Below, one piece after another: positions 25,507 to 36,700 of a stretch of DNA of 64,000 nt (the stretch's first letter is position 1; every line of letters begins with the position of its first letter). A model generated the notes under the pieces. That model ran no database searches, was not told the origin of the DNA, and saw nothing but the letters and a program-made list of their open reading frames with translations. Both the position numbers and the translations under genes were made by a program. Origin of the DNA: Paramecium octaurelia (taxonomy: Eukaryota > Ciliophora > Oligohymenophorea > Peniculida > Parameciidae); the NCBI GenBank assembly GCA_905182995.1, contig CAJJDP010000103.1:186001-250000 (forward strand), written 5' to 3'.

Positions 25507-26724
25507 ATGACCAAACTGTTTTTTGAGTTCTAATAGCCCACAATGAGATTATTTTGTATGGTGCAAATACTTGAAATAAGTTTTTGGCTCTGGAATATAA
25601 ACTGCCTTCTAGAATTCCAGCAAAAAGGTCAATTTTTATACAAAAAATACAATAGTATAATTTTAGAAAATACATCCCTAAATAGGATTACATTTAATAT
25701 TAGATAATTTATTTTATAAACTGATTCTTATTTTTAAAGAGAAAACACTTTCTCTAGTTTCCAATATCACATAAAACTATTTGTCCTAACTAAATTTTAT
25801 TTTCATTTATTATGAGGAATTAATTTTAAGTTTTATAATTGCTTTAATCAAAGTAGAATTAAAACAAATATTTCAGAAGATAATACAGTAGTATATCACT
25901 AATGATATTACATGATGAGCATTCTTTTTAAATTTATTTTTATTTCAATAGGGTTAATTTCTCTAAAGACATTTTTAAAAACATCAATTTTTCAGATAAA
26001 GTGTAATTCTTACCTATTTGTAGAGTAATTTTGGAAAGTTATAATTCTCGCGATTCAACTTGTGCTATTTATTCAACAAAATAGCACGGAAATTTTAAGA
26101 TTATTAGCATTTCTGCAAAAAAAAAAGCAGGTTTATTTTTGTTAAATTTTTATAATTCACAACATCAATGAAATTATACCTTATTATACTACTTTGGAGC
26201 TAATAGGCTCAAAATTAATTCGCCTTTGCAAATTGTATCGAAAATACCTAATTTTTATAATATACCAAGTCAAAATTCAGAGGAAACTATTTGGATGTAG
26301 CTTCAGAAAAAAAGGTGCAATCATCTCAACAGCTAGAATTAATCAGTTTTCCTTTCAAGGTTCTCTCGCAAGTCCTTTAAGGATTATCTCTATTTTTTAA
26401 TACTTTATAAAACTAAGTTGGCCATATTGATTTGATTTACATTAATCTATAATTATTGAGATGTTGCAACCATATGAAATAAATTTAGTGAGGTTTAGAT
26501 TATGGGATTATGACAACCGAATTGCTGAATTACAAATTTTTATTGTAAGAGTTGACAAAATCACTGAGACCGGAATATTTAATGGATTCGCCTAATATGT
26601 AACCGAGGTTAGATTTCCTGATCAATTTGTATCTAAGATAAGATTTTACAATAAAAATGGTACATCTGTTAAAATCCATAAAATTATTTCAATCATTAAG
26701 ATCTAAGCATTTTATTAATTGTGA
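25507..26724 (+). pseudogene. degenerate gene ending in a discoidin (F5/8C)-like segment
   Basis: Protein-like blocks occur in successive frames (MTKLFFEFQQ..., ISEDNTV...NFSKDIFKNINFSDKVQF, then NFYNIPSQNSEETIW). One 29-nt intron (25891-25919) fits, but TGA codons at 25813, 26169 and 26428 cannot be spliced away. The end reads as a discoidin-type domain: SWPY-stop-FDLHQ, then INLVRFRLWDYDNRIAELQI and VRFPDQFVSKIRFYN, stop at 26722. The TGA at 26428-26430 sits exactly where these domains have Trp, so TGG to TGA is likely. Best read as a pseudogene; a complex unseen splice pattern is the alternative. Confidence 0.4.
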
Positions 26725-26820
26725 TGATATTAAAAAAAATTAAATATAAAAAGTGTTCTTTTCTTAAACTCTAACTGTAATTAAGCAAATAATTTTGAGA
26801 AGCTTTGAACACTAAATCTA

Positions 26821-27186
26821 ATGGTTGCCTTAAAAAAGTATAATTTTGAGGTTCTTTTAATCTATTCTAAATTACTATAAGTCTATTAAGTTGAAAAGAA
26901 AAAAAATAATTAAACTAATAAAATTAGGTTAGACAAGATCTTAGGCAGTAGAGATCCTTAAGAATTTTCAGGATTAGAATATTATCCTTAATCAAAATAT
27001 AAGGCTTCGATAACTTTGAAAAAATTGATTATTTTATATTAATATAAAGATAATGTTTAACTGTTAAATTTTTTGTTAAGTTTATTTCACCATATATTAA
27101 GCAGTGCTTTTTCGATAGACACTAATACATAAAACTTGTACAATGCCGAATACAATTTCCTTCTTATCTACATTTTTTATATGTGA
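26821..27186 (+). CDS. possible protein (121 aa), unsupported by homology
   Basis: Intronless ORF whose middle part (RLDKILGSRDPQEFSGLEYY) has coding-like composition. ORFs of this size are not rare by chance here. No motif recognised. The neighbouring 27187-27753 shows nothing supportable. Confidence 0.25.
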
Positions 27187-27753
27187 TGTACAACTTTGAC
27201 TAATGAATTATTTTTATTAATAGGATGTCTAAAGAATCTTTTAATTTTAAACACATCATTTATAATTAAATTCTTTATAGGTTTATTAATAATTGATCCA
27301 CTAAGAAAATAATAATTTTTTCTAGATGAGCTATTGTACTTGTAGGATTCTCAAAATCTGATAATTAATGAACAAGAATCATTATTCCGAATAACCTATC
27401 TCATGATTTTGATCAATCGACTAAAATAAATCATTCATTTTATTATAGAGCAATAGTTAGAATGAAGTTGATAATTATTAATATTTGTGCTTATAGAGAT
27501 GTAAGGAGAGAAAATAAATTTGCATATTTTTAATGAAGTATAAAACTTAGAACAATTTTATATCTTAACAATTATCGACTTTATAAGTTTAAGATATCAA
27601 AAGAAATATATTATATTGATTTGATTAGCACAATTAAATTATTGTTATTTAGGATTGAAAATTATTAAGAGTAGTAAAGAAGGAGAATATTTGATATAAA
27701 AAAGCAGTTTGTGTTAATGTGTAATTTTCCAATTTAAACAAATCATATTTAAA

Positions 27754-29032
27754 TCAAACCAATTCATTTATCAGCTCTAAAATAAGAAGTTAGATTTTCA
27801 TGTCAAAACATTCTTATGTAATAAGAGGGACTACTTTTTAAATCTATTTTTCAAATGCTTATTAAAGTTGATTTACATTAGATTTGTGAGTATCTTAAAG
27901 ATCAATATATGGTTTTTCTGTATATTTAAAATTATATGTATATGTATTGTTAAAATATTTGATTATTGCATGATTGCTGATCTACGATGTTATTATCTTA
28001 TTCATTTCTTCTAAATCAAAGTCAAATCTATAAAATTATACAAAGTGATAGCTTTATTTTTCAATTTCATTTTTAACTAATTGTTCAATGTAATTTTATC
28101 TTTCTGTTTAAATTTTAGACTAAATTTAATCAAAAACCTCTACAGTCTTAACACCATCATACTATATTCTTTAGAATTAATTTGAATTTTCTAACCCTTA
28201 AACGATTTAAGGAAGATTTAAGTATAAACAATATTCGATAAAATAATGGTTAGCTGTCGTTTCTGAAGTTTTTTTCGTTTCCATTATTTTTTTAATGTCT
28301 TTTTTATAATCTAGGTCTAACTCAAACCTTTCATCAAATAATGTAACCTATTCATCAAATGAAATAGTTTATTTTTCTTTCTTATATTCATATCTCTATA
28401 AAATAGAATTGATTTCTTTAATCAATTAATCTAATTTTTTGGTACTTATTTCATGCAATATTGGATCAATAATACTTTTCTTTACATCTGCCTTTTATAT
28501 TGATTTAGCTAGTATTATATTATTAAAGCAGTTATCAATAAGACCTTTTATAATTAGTAATATTTTTTATGATGAGGGAATTTTTAAATTCTCTTTTTCA
28601 TTTAAATCTTCGTAATTTGGACATTAATAACCAGTGAAATGAACAGTATAATCTAATTATTGGTATTTCATGTTTAATGCTTACTCTTTATTTTTGAATT
28701 TCAGCCAAATTCTATTAGAGTCTAAATATAAATGATCGAAGTTAGCTAATTCCAATTATTAAACTTTTGTCACTAAGGATTAAACTAAGACCAATAGTTG
28801 GCCTAAATGTATTCTACCTAGATTAGATGACTATATTGACATTAATATTTACTATAAAATAAATTAGATCGCTTAATCGAATGCATTCTTCTCTATGTAT
28901 TTTATATTTAATGTAATTTTCTTCTTAATTGTATGTTACTTCTCCAATCTAATCAAATTATAGTATTTTTTGTAATTCTTCCAAATTTTCATAAGTGTAT
29001 ACATCCTCAGAATCATATAAAAAATGTTTCAT
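27754..29032 (-). CDS. hypothetical protein, helical (418 aa)
   Basis: Start ATG at 29030-29032; one 22-nt intron (28831-28852). The first 130 residues (SDLIYFISSNLGRIHLGQLL, then FDHLYLDSNRIWLKF) resemble the order of a degraded kinase C-lobe but have no catalytic motif. The remainder is long Lys/Glu/Gln-rich helix. No recognised family. The frame is open over 1.25 kb and length is divisible by three, so it is a real gene with unknown role. Confidence 0.7.
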
Positions 29033-29567
29033 TTTTAATTTAATTATTTATCATAATATTATAAAATCCTTAGTTTGAATACAAATATTATTAAATCAAA
29101 ACTTATATTTTTAATAGAACTAATTTCTTGATTTAATTTTCAAGTCATTACTTTTGCACTGAGGGCTATAGCTACAGATAACAATAAAGGAACATTATTC
29201 ATTAGTTGATGATTATGAAATAAAATCAGTATTGTAGATATTAAGTATCTACTACTATTAAATAAATTAATGTATTAAGTTACTTACTAAATCTTATTCT
29301 ATGTAACTTTCTGGGTATGATTTATTCAACTTTCCTTTCCAAATATAATTAATTCCCATAAATTTGCTACTTCCAAATATTCATAAATCCTGTTGAATTC
29401 TTAGGATTATTTTATTGTATTTAAAGTAATTATTATTTTCAATCAATATTTCATATTTTGGAATTGCTTTGAATTCTAATTATTTTGGATAAAAAAGCAT
29501 AAATTTTAAGTTCTTTCATTTAATTCTAAATTTGTGTTAGATATAATTAATTATTAAAAATTACATA
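29033..29567. other. intergenic region between divergent genes
   Basis: AT-rich 0.53 kb between the starts of the helical protein gene and the Rab-like gene. Nothing coding was seen. Confidence 0.5.
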
Positions 29568-30260
29568 ATGTCTGCGAAATTTGAAGTGATCAAATATATG
29601 TTGGTTGGATCAAACGAGGTTGGTAAGACTGCCTTTCTAACTCGAAGTTGTGAGAACAATTTTGACTCTAAATATGAAGAAAGTAAAGGAATGGATTTTA
29701 AATCCAAAATGATTGAAGATGGTAAATACAAACTTTGCATATTCGATACAGTATTATGTTAAATCTACAGAATAGCCTGGACGTGAAAACTTAAGATACG
29801 CTTCATATGGATTCTACAAATCAGCTTTTGGTTTTGTTTTAATTTTTGATCTTACAAGGTAAAAAGTACTCTATAAAAATGATAGGCCTTATACTTTAGC
29901 AGATTTGAAAGATGATATGACTAAGATTGTAATGCATGCACCTTAAAGTATGAGTTGATTGAAAATTTAGACGTCGAATACGTATTAGTTGGAAACAAAT
30001 CTGATTAATCAGACCATCATTATTACAGAGAATCACAAGAAGAAGCACAAAAAATGGCAAATGAATTACATATTCCATATTTTGAGATTTCTTGTATGAC
30101 AGGATAAAATGTAGACTTAGTAATTGAAGACCTCACAAAAAGAGTTTTGGTTCAAATGAAAAATGGAAATTTGAGTCTTTCATCATCGAATTCGTAATAA
30201 AATCGTTTGAGAGATGAAAGAATTAAAACTGAAGGAGGATGTTGTTGTAAGATTTTTTGA
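29568..30260 (+). CDS. Rab-family small GTPase with atypical switch II (206 aa)
   Basis: A membrane-traffic type GTPase. P-loop GSNEVGKT (residues 15-22), switch II DTPGRE in place of DTAGQE, NKSD for guanine specificity, ISCMTG for the G5 loop, and a C-terminal CCC-K-I-F that is probably lipid-modified. The catalytic Gln is Arg, and switch I reads SKGMDF without the usual Thr; both predict slow GTP hydrolysis or an altered cycle. Introns 29751-29775 (25 nt), 29859-29885 (27 nt) and 29929-29948 (20 nt) are each confirmed by the GTPase consensus on both sides. The subfamily cannot be assigned. Confidence 0.88.
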
Positions 30261-30383
30261 ATTTGTACATTATATTGTATATCAATGTTATTTATAGAAA
30301 TTTTTGTAAATGACTCGTTTTTCTGAACATCAGAAACGATAGCTTAAATCAAATGCTAATTTCTACAATAGGCTTTGTTATTT

Positions 30384-30689
30384 TCAGCATTATTTGATAC
30401 CAAAGAGGATTAATTAACATAGCCTACAAGTTATTTCGAGTTTTGGGGACTCAATCTTGAATTAGAAATAATAATGCCCTTCTAAGTTCGCTATTGGCTC
30501 TTTACTACATAGGATTTTAACTTCTAAATGAGGTTTATTAAAAATAACTAACCTTAAGTTATAAAAGAACAACTTTCAAAAGCAAATTGATTTTAAGAAT
30601 TAATAATTAACATTATTTTAGAATCATCAAATAAAACTACTTTTTATATTGAAGATAGCAAAGCAATTATCACCTCTAGCTACTCTCAT
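30384..30689 (-). CDS. small hypothetical protein (80 aa)
   Basis: Convergent with the Rab gene. Introns 30640-30673 (34 nt) and 30524-30552 (29 nt) join protein-like pieces: VVLFDDSKIMLIINSQNQF, then EVKILCSKEPIANLEGHYYF, ending FGIKQC. Spliced length is divisible by three. Beta-rich by pattern; no family recognised. The first intron is long for this genome, so the N-terminus is uncertain. Confidence 0.4.
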
Positions 30690-31406
30690 TTTAGGTTTGC
30701 TTACAATCAGATGAGATTTCAACTTCTATATTGCAAATAAAGAACGATAAAGAAATAGCAGATTTATATATCTAAATAATTTATTAATATCGAATATTAT
30801 TCATAATAATAATGAATTTTAATAAATTGAATTTTGAATCTATGCTGAGATAGAAGAATTATTTAATATAATTAATTCAATAAATTGTAATTAATATGTT
30901 TATTTATTAAATTTTTTAAATTTTCAAAGGTTATGATAATTATTCTTTTATGTTTTAATTGTTGAATAATGTATATTTGAAAATTAATAGTAATTTATTA
31001 AAAAGACCTATGTAAATTTAAACAACAAATTACAAATATAAATTGAATAATAAAATCATTTCATAATTCTCAAGGTAGTTTCTTCTAATTAACTTATTCT
31101 GAAATGTGGACAATATTTGATAAATCAATCATGAATATTGGCCAATTTGATATTATATATTAATGATGATAACACGTGTCTTATGTTCTTCTAAACTATT
31201 TGTTAGTCTTATCAATGATTTAGTAAAAGCAAACTGACACATGAGTTATTTTTGAATATAGAACTGTCTCTTATAATTTGATTTTGAAAATGATCACGTT
31301 GATTTAACAGTTAAATATTTATCAATTATTTATAAAATCCGTTAATTTATCTCTTTTCTTAAGTTAGATATTTAAAGTTAAAAATTCAATTATTTTGGCT
31401 TAATAT
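30690..31406. other. intergenic AT-rich region
   Basis: About 0.7 kb with runs of A/T and no ORF of convincing composition on either strand. Confidence 0.45.
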
Positions 31407-31619
31407 ATGGGTATATGTGAATCTCACACATAAGACTATTTAGAAAAGTTTTAGGATAGCAAATAATCTGTTCCTTGTCAATACTATACCTAAACTTAAC
31501 AAAATAGAATTAAAGTGCCTGTTTTAAGTTCAGCAGCTTAAAATACACTATATTCGAAAAGACTAATATAAGGACCCAATAAGATTTGCGAAAATATGCA
31601 ATAAGCAATTGAGTTATGA
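31407..31619 (+). CDS. small protein with possible N-myristoylation start (70 aa)
   Basis: Begins MGICES, where Gly2 with small or Ser residues near position 6 suits N-myristoylation and Cys4 could be palmitoylated. The rest is Gln-rich with no motif. An ATG overlapping its stop (31616) opens a second 72-codon ORF with a hydrophobic start, and protein-like sequence in another frame follows to about 31980; these pieces do not splice together and may be decayed. Weak call. Confidence 0.35.
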
Positions 31620-31988
31620 AATTATTCATTTTTGTGTTCTTCTTCTTATTTATTTTGTGTATATAATGTTTTTAATGGTTTATGAAAAAATAACAATTTT
31701 AGAAATATTATAATAGAAAAATAACTGAATCCATCTAAGATGCAAGCACTGACCCTTTACATTAATTTTTCTATTAAACCACATATTAATTTATAAACAT
31801 GAAATTAATTTTTATATTATTGCAATAATTTTGAAACCGAATTCATAGAAACACCGAAAGCCTTATTCAAAGCTAATCAGGATTAATCAAAAATATATAG
31901 ACCATAATAAAATGTGATTTAATTAGGATTGCTGATAAAGAAAGATTTAAGAGCTGGAAATTGAAATAAAGTATACTATAGTTTATTA

Positions 31989-33275
31989 TCACGGAACCTT
32001 TATTAGGGTTTTGAGTTTATCAATTATCTTCTATTCGTTATATTTATAATTTGCTGCGTCTTCCTTTTTAAATTAATTATCATAATAGAATCCCATAAGA
32101 CTGCAAACACGATACCCACATGAATAACTATCTTTTTATTGACCAGAATGTTAATGTTCAATAAGTTCAGGATGTTCTACATTAAGAATTTAGGCAATTA
32201 AGCCTATTTCTTCTTTAAATGATAATTTTTTGTTAGGCATAGAATCAAAAACAAAAACTTTTTCAGAATTTAAGTTAAATAATAGGAATAACCAATGAGT
32301 ATTGTTGTTATTAATTGGGAATCCAACATAGTGATACAATAATGAGAGTTTAAAATTTATTTATTTAAATTAAGGTTTTTCTTATTCAAATAAGTCTCTT
32401 ACTTTTTACAAATTAAACTCTGTACCAAAGTTTGTGGTTAGACTTGAAGGAAAAAATAGAATTCTTCTAATGGAGCTTCTTTCATCCATCGTTAAATTGA
32501 AATAATGCTCTTCTCCAGATTTGTTTAGATAAAGTACATAACTATCAATGATACTGCTTGTCATCCATCTCTTTTCAGACAGTATATTCACATCATCAGT
32601 AGTTAAAATTTAATTGAACTTACAGAACTATTGTAACTTTTAATTTTAATTCCTCAAATATTAGTTATTACCTGAATGATGTTTATTTAGTTATTTATTT
32701 GTGTTTGCATCAAAAATCTTAATCTCCATTTTTCTATTTTCTTAAAACCCATTATTTTAATCATTCATCAAGTTATTTGATTATTCCTCAAATTCTTTCA
32801 TTATGCCATGTGATTGTTTAATGGGTGGAAGTATTAGGTTGAACTTCTTTTATTCTAAATCGACTTAAAATTTCCCTTATGCAAACTCAAATTTAGGATT
32901 TGTATCCTAGTCATATTTCGTCATATATAATTCACCATCACAATTGAGATCGTTAGGTTTACTCTAATTAACTGTTGAACTCTTTTCACAATAGTAAAAC
33001 AAAATATTTGTAAAGATTATTAGTTTATCGTATTTCTCAGTTTCGATCTCCACTCTATCGAAATCTTAATAGTATGTACAATTCCGAGGTTTTTAATTGT
33101 GTTCATTATTTTTTATATGAGCTCGATTATCATTCACTCCATTATTATTCTCGACGTCTTAATAATACTTCGGATTGATTTTTTCTGAATTGCTAGGTTT
33201 CTGAGGCCTGTCTGGGTCAATTTTGTTTGGCCTGCCTCCAAAACAACAACAACAACAATAACGAAAAATATACAT
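31989..33275 (-). CDS. Ulp1/SENP-type cysteine protease (428 aa)
   Basis: C48-family proteases remove SUMO or related modifiers. The intronless ORF begins MYIFRYCCCCCFGG, a poly-Cys run that could be palmitoylated and hold the enzyme at a membrane. Residues ~60-225 are Asn/Lys-rich. The protease domain starts near 235: EKRWMTSSIIDSYVLYL corresponds to the substrate-pocket helix, His327 lies in NTHWLFLLF, Asp344 in VFVFDSM, and Cys386 in DSYSCGYRVC preceded by Gln as the oxyanion residue. The triad is complete, so activity is expected. A membrane-anchored SUMO protease is unusual; the N-terminus is the uncertain part. Confidence 0.87.
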
Positions 33276-33796
33276 CTTCTTAGATATTGATTAGACTTTT
33301 AATAAACAAATTTATAATATAAAGGTAGGCTAAAACTTATCAAATAAAACCTATTACTCAAATTTAGCAAGAGAAGAAGTAAGATTATGCAGCATCTTGC
33401 TTCTTTTCATCTTATATTAAGTCTAATCCATATTCTAAATTGACGAAGCTATTAATGTATGCTCATCGAAACCATGAGTGAAGAGAAGGTATCTCTTTAT
33501 TAGGACCTAAAGAGCGCCTCTAGTTTTCTCAATAATGATACTCTAATAACATTACTTATTTAAGAATAACAATTGATAAATGCATTTTTGAGAAAATATC
33601 TACCAGAGAGCAACAAATAAATATTGATAAACTCTGGTGAGAGCAGCAACGTTTATTATACCCTTAGAAGATTACTATATATCCTACTATAATATTGCAA
33701 TCTTAATTGTGTTATTTTAATAATAATAACTTCTGTAAAGAGATGAAAATAAAATGTAATGTTAATATTTCCCTATATATAATATGAAAATCAAAA
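33276..33796. other. intergenic region with one weak plus-strand ORF
   Basis: The only notable item is an ORF from ATG 33459 to TGA 33744-33746 (95 aa; MLIETMSEEKVSLYQDLKSA near the start). The first 60 residues look coding, the end is hydrophobic and doubtful. No homology recognised and all three plus frames are fairly open here, so a gene is not claimed. Confidence 0.3.
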
Positions 33797-36700
33797 TCAT
33801 GCCATTAATCCCAAAAGACCGAGTGAAATGGCTGACAAGATGAAAGCACTGTCGGTGGTAGTTGTTCCGTTGTCTGTTCCATTGTTGGTTCCATTAGAGT
33901 TATTTGGAGTAACAGATCCTGAGATGCAGCTTTCACATTTATTAGTAGCAGAATTCCAACTATAAGTGTAAGCTGATTTGGTGTAGCAAATCTTGGCATC
34001 TGTCATAGTTCCTGGGTCAGCTGCAGCACATTTTCCACTTTGGAGTACGCAAACAGTGGATGAGGTACCATCAAAGCTTGGAATTGGTCTGCAGTCGGTT
34101 CCTGTGGCGAAGGTATCACAAGTGTGACTGGCACAAGATGTTCCAGTGGAGTTTTCAGTCCATTTGCATGATTGATTGGTTGTGCAGGCTAATTTATCTT
34201 TGGCTGCATCAGCACATGTTGTGAATGTCTTGCAAGTTCCATTGACCTTATCGGTTCCAGTGGGAGTGAAGGCACAAACAGTTGCTTTATTGCTTTCTAA
34301 GCCACCTCCATTACAAGAGGTAATGTTCTTATAGGTTGAGCAAGCAGCCTTGGCGATGCAACTGGTTCCATTGGATACGCAAGACTTTCCTGAGATAATG
34401 CCTGTACAATTAGCATTTGATGTTCCTCCAGTGATGTCTTCACATTGCTTCTATCTGCAGGCCTTGGTTCCAGTGGTAGCTCCAACTGGTAATGCAAAGG
34501 TACATTCTCCGTCGGTTCCAGTGAAACATCCAGCTTCAAGATAGCTTGAGCAAGTGGATAATGGGATGCATTTGGTTCCATCGGTTGTGCATGACCCTCC
34601 TGTGACAGAGATGAGTTTGCATTGGTCATTTGTACCCTTTAATTCATCACTGCACTCCTTCAATTTGCAAGTGTTAGCTGTGGCATTCCAATAGCAAATA
34701 CCATCGGTTCCATTGTTATTGCAAGCTGTTTATGTCTTGTAAGAAGCACAAGTTGTTTTGGCAATACATGCTGTTCCATCAGTAATACATGAAGGTCCAT
34801 AAGAGATACATTCGTCATTGGTAGCAGCGACAGCGTCTGTGCATTGTCCAAACTTCTAACACTTTCCAGTTGGCAACCATCCACAAGCACCATCAGTTCC
34901 AACAACACAAGAAGCCTTATTTGCTGTATTGGCACAAGATGTGATGGGTATGCAGGTTTCTCCGTTGGTTGTGCATAATGGTGAGAATGCTTAGCATTCG
35001 GAGTGTGACTTTTTGACTGCATCTTCACATCTATCATAATCGTAACATTGTGAATTAACCCAAAGACATGGTCCAGCCTTAGAAATGAGGCAGAATAATT
35101 TATTAGTGAATTCAGTACATGAGGTTCCAGCCACACAACCAGTTCCATTTGTCTTGCAACCTGCCAAGAAAGTGTTACACTCATCGTCAGTAAGACCATT
35201 TTTGTCACTGCAAGCTCTGGCTCTGCATTTATTATTGATAGCATCCCAACCACATCTTTGGATTCCATCCTTGGATGTTGAGGCAGCTACACAAATAGAT
35301 TGAGTCTTGTATGTTGAACATGTGGAAATAGTTATACAGCCAGCTCCAGTTGTTGTGCAATTGTCAGCAAAGCCTTGGCATTGAGCATGGGAAGTATATG
35401 TTGCTGGTTGATCTTCACAGACTTAAGCTCTGCAAGTTGAGCTAGACTCTTACCAAGCACAGAACTTGCCATTGACTTTAGAATTGGTACATTATGAGTA
35501 ACCTTGACCATTGAAAGTAGAGCATGTAGTACTTGAACTAGCGCATAAATTGGCCCATGTGCATTCCTCTCTCAATTTGCATGAGGCTTGGGTTGTTAAA
35601 TTTGAGCATGACTTAGCAGTAGAACATCCATAACCAGTTGTGTAGCAAGATGAATGATATTTCTAGCAGTCAGCATCAGTGTTAATAGTGTTAGGTGCTT
35701 CTGTGCATACTCTCTTAGCACATGCTCCTTTGATGGTTCCTACTGTAGTAGCTTTGCATGGACCATCTTTGGCCAAGAATGTGGGACATGTCTCTTCAGT
35801 TCCATTGAATTAACTGCAAAGCTTTCCATATTCAATACAACCAGTTCCATCATAAACGCAGAAAGGATCATCTCCTTTCTTTAATACTGGCATACCACTC
35901 TAACATTCATCGTTGTTTTTACCAGATATATCAGTGCACTTCTTCTTGGCACAACTAGCTGTTTCCAATGCAGTTGCAGAATTCCAACAATAATCCTTGC
36001 CTGAATTTCCCATGAATTTAGCGCAAGTTGCTTAAAGTCCCTTAAACACAGTGCATTATGATGTTGCATCAACGCATCCAGTTCCTTTGGTAATACAACC
36101 TTTCATATAAGAAGCACAGTCAGCATCTGTGGTAGCTATCGTATTGTCTGCGCAAGTTCTAGGTTTACAAACACTAGTGGCAGTGTTACTAGCATCACCA
36201 GAACAATATACGTAAGTTGGATTCTTATCAGTATCTAATCCAGTGTATTATTTGAAGGTTTCACATTATGTTTTGGTTCCTCTGTATGATGAGCATGCAG
36301 CTGTATTTGGAATGCATCCCGTTCCACGTGTGACACATCCACTCAAATAGGTATCACAATCAGAATCAGTTGTGGCTGTAACATTGTCATAACAAGTTTT
36401 GTTCACACATGCAGTAGATGTGGTGGTAGCAGTAGCCAATGGTCTGCATCTATCCTTACCTGTTGGATCCAATAAACCATTGCAATAATCTCCTGAACCA
36501 TTGAATGAAGTACATGCAGTATTTATTGCAACACACTTGGTTCCATCAGTCTTACAGCCTTTAAGGTAACTTTAACAATCAAAATCTGTGTAAAACTATT
36601 TATCGCCGCAGGCTCTATCTTTACATTTTGAATTTGCTGAATCCCAAGCACAATAGTCTCCAGTGGAGTTCTAAACTCCTTCACACCAAGTTTATTTTGC

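Noticed and set aside
33240..33275. ACA trinucleotide tract as noncoding microsatellite
   Set aside because: On the minus strand it encodes the Cys run at the start of the intact Ulp1-type protease.
34660..35268. 202-codon minus-strand ORF and many others inside the antigen
   Set aside because: Out of frame with the Cys-periodic antigen ORF, and lacking its Cys pattern.
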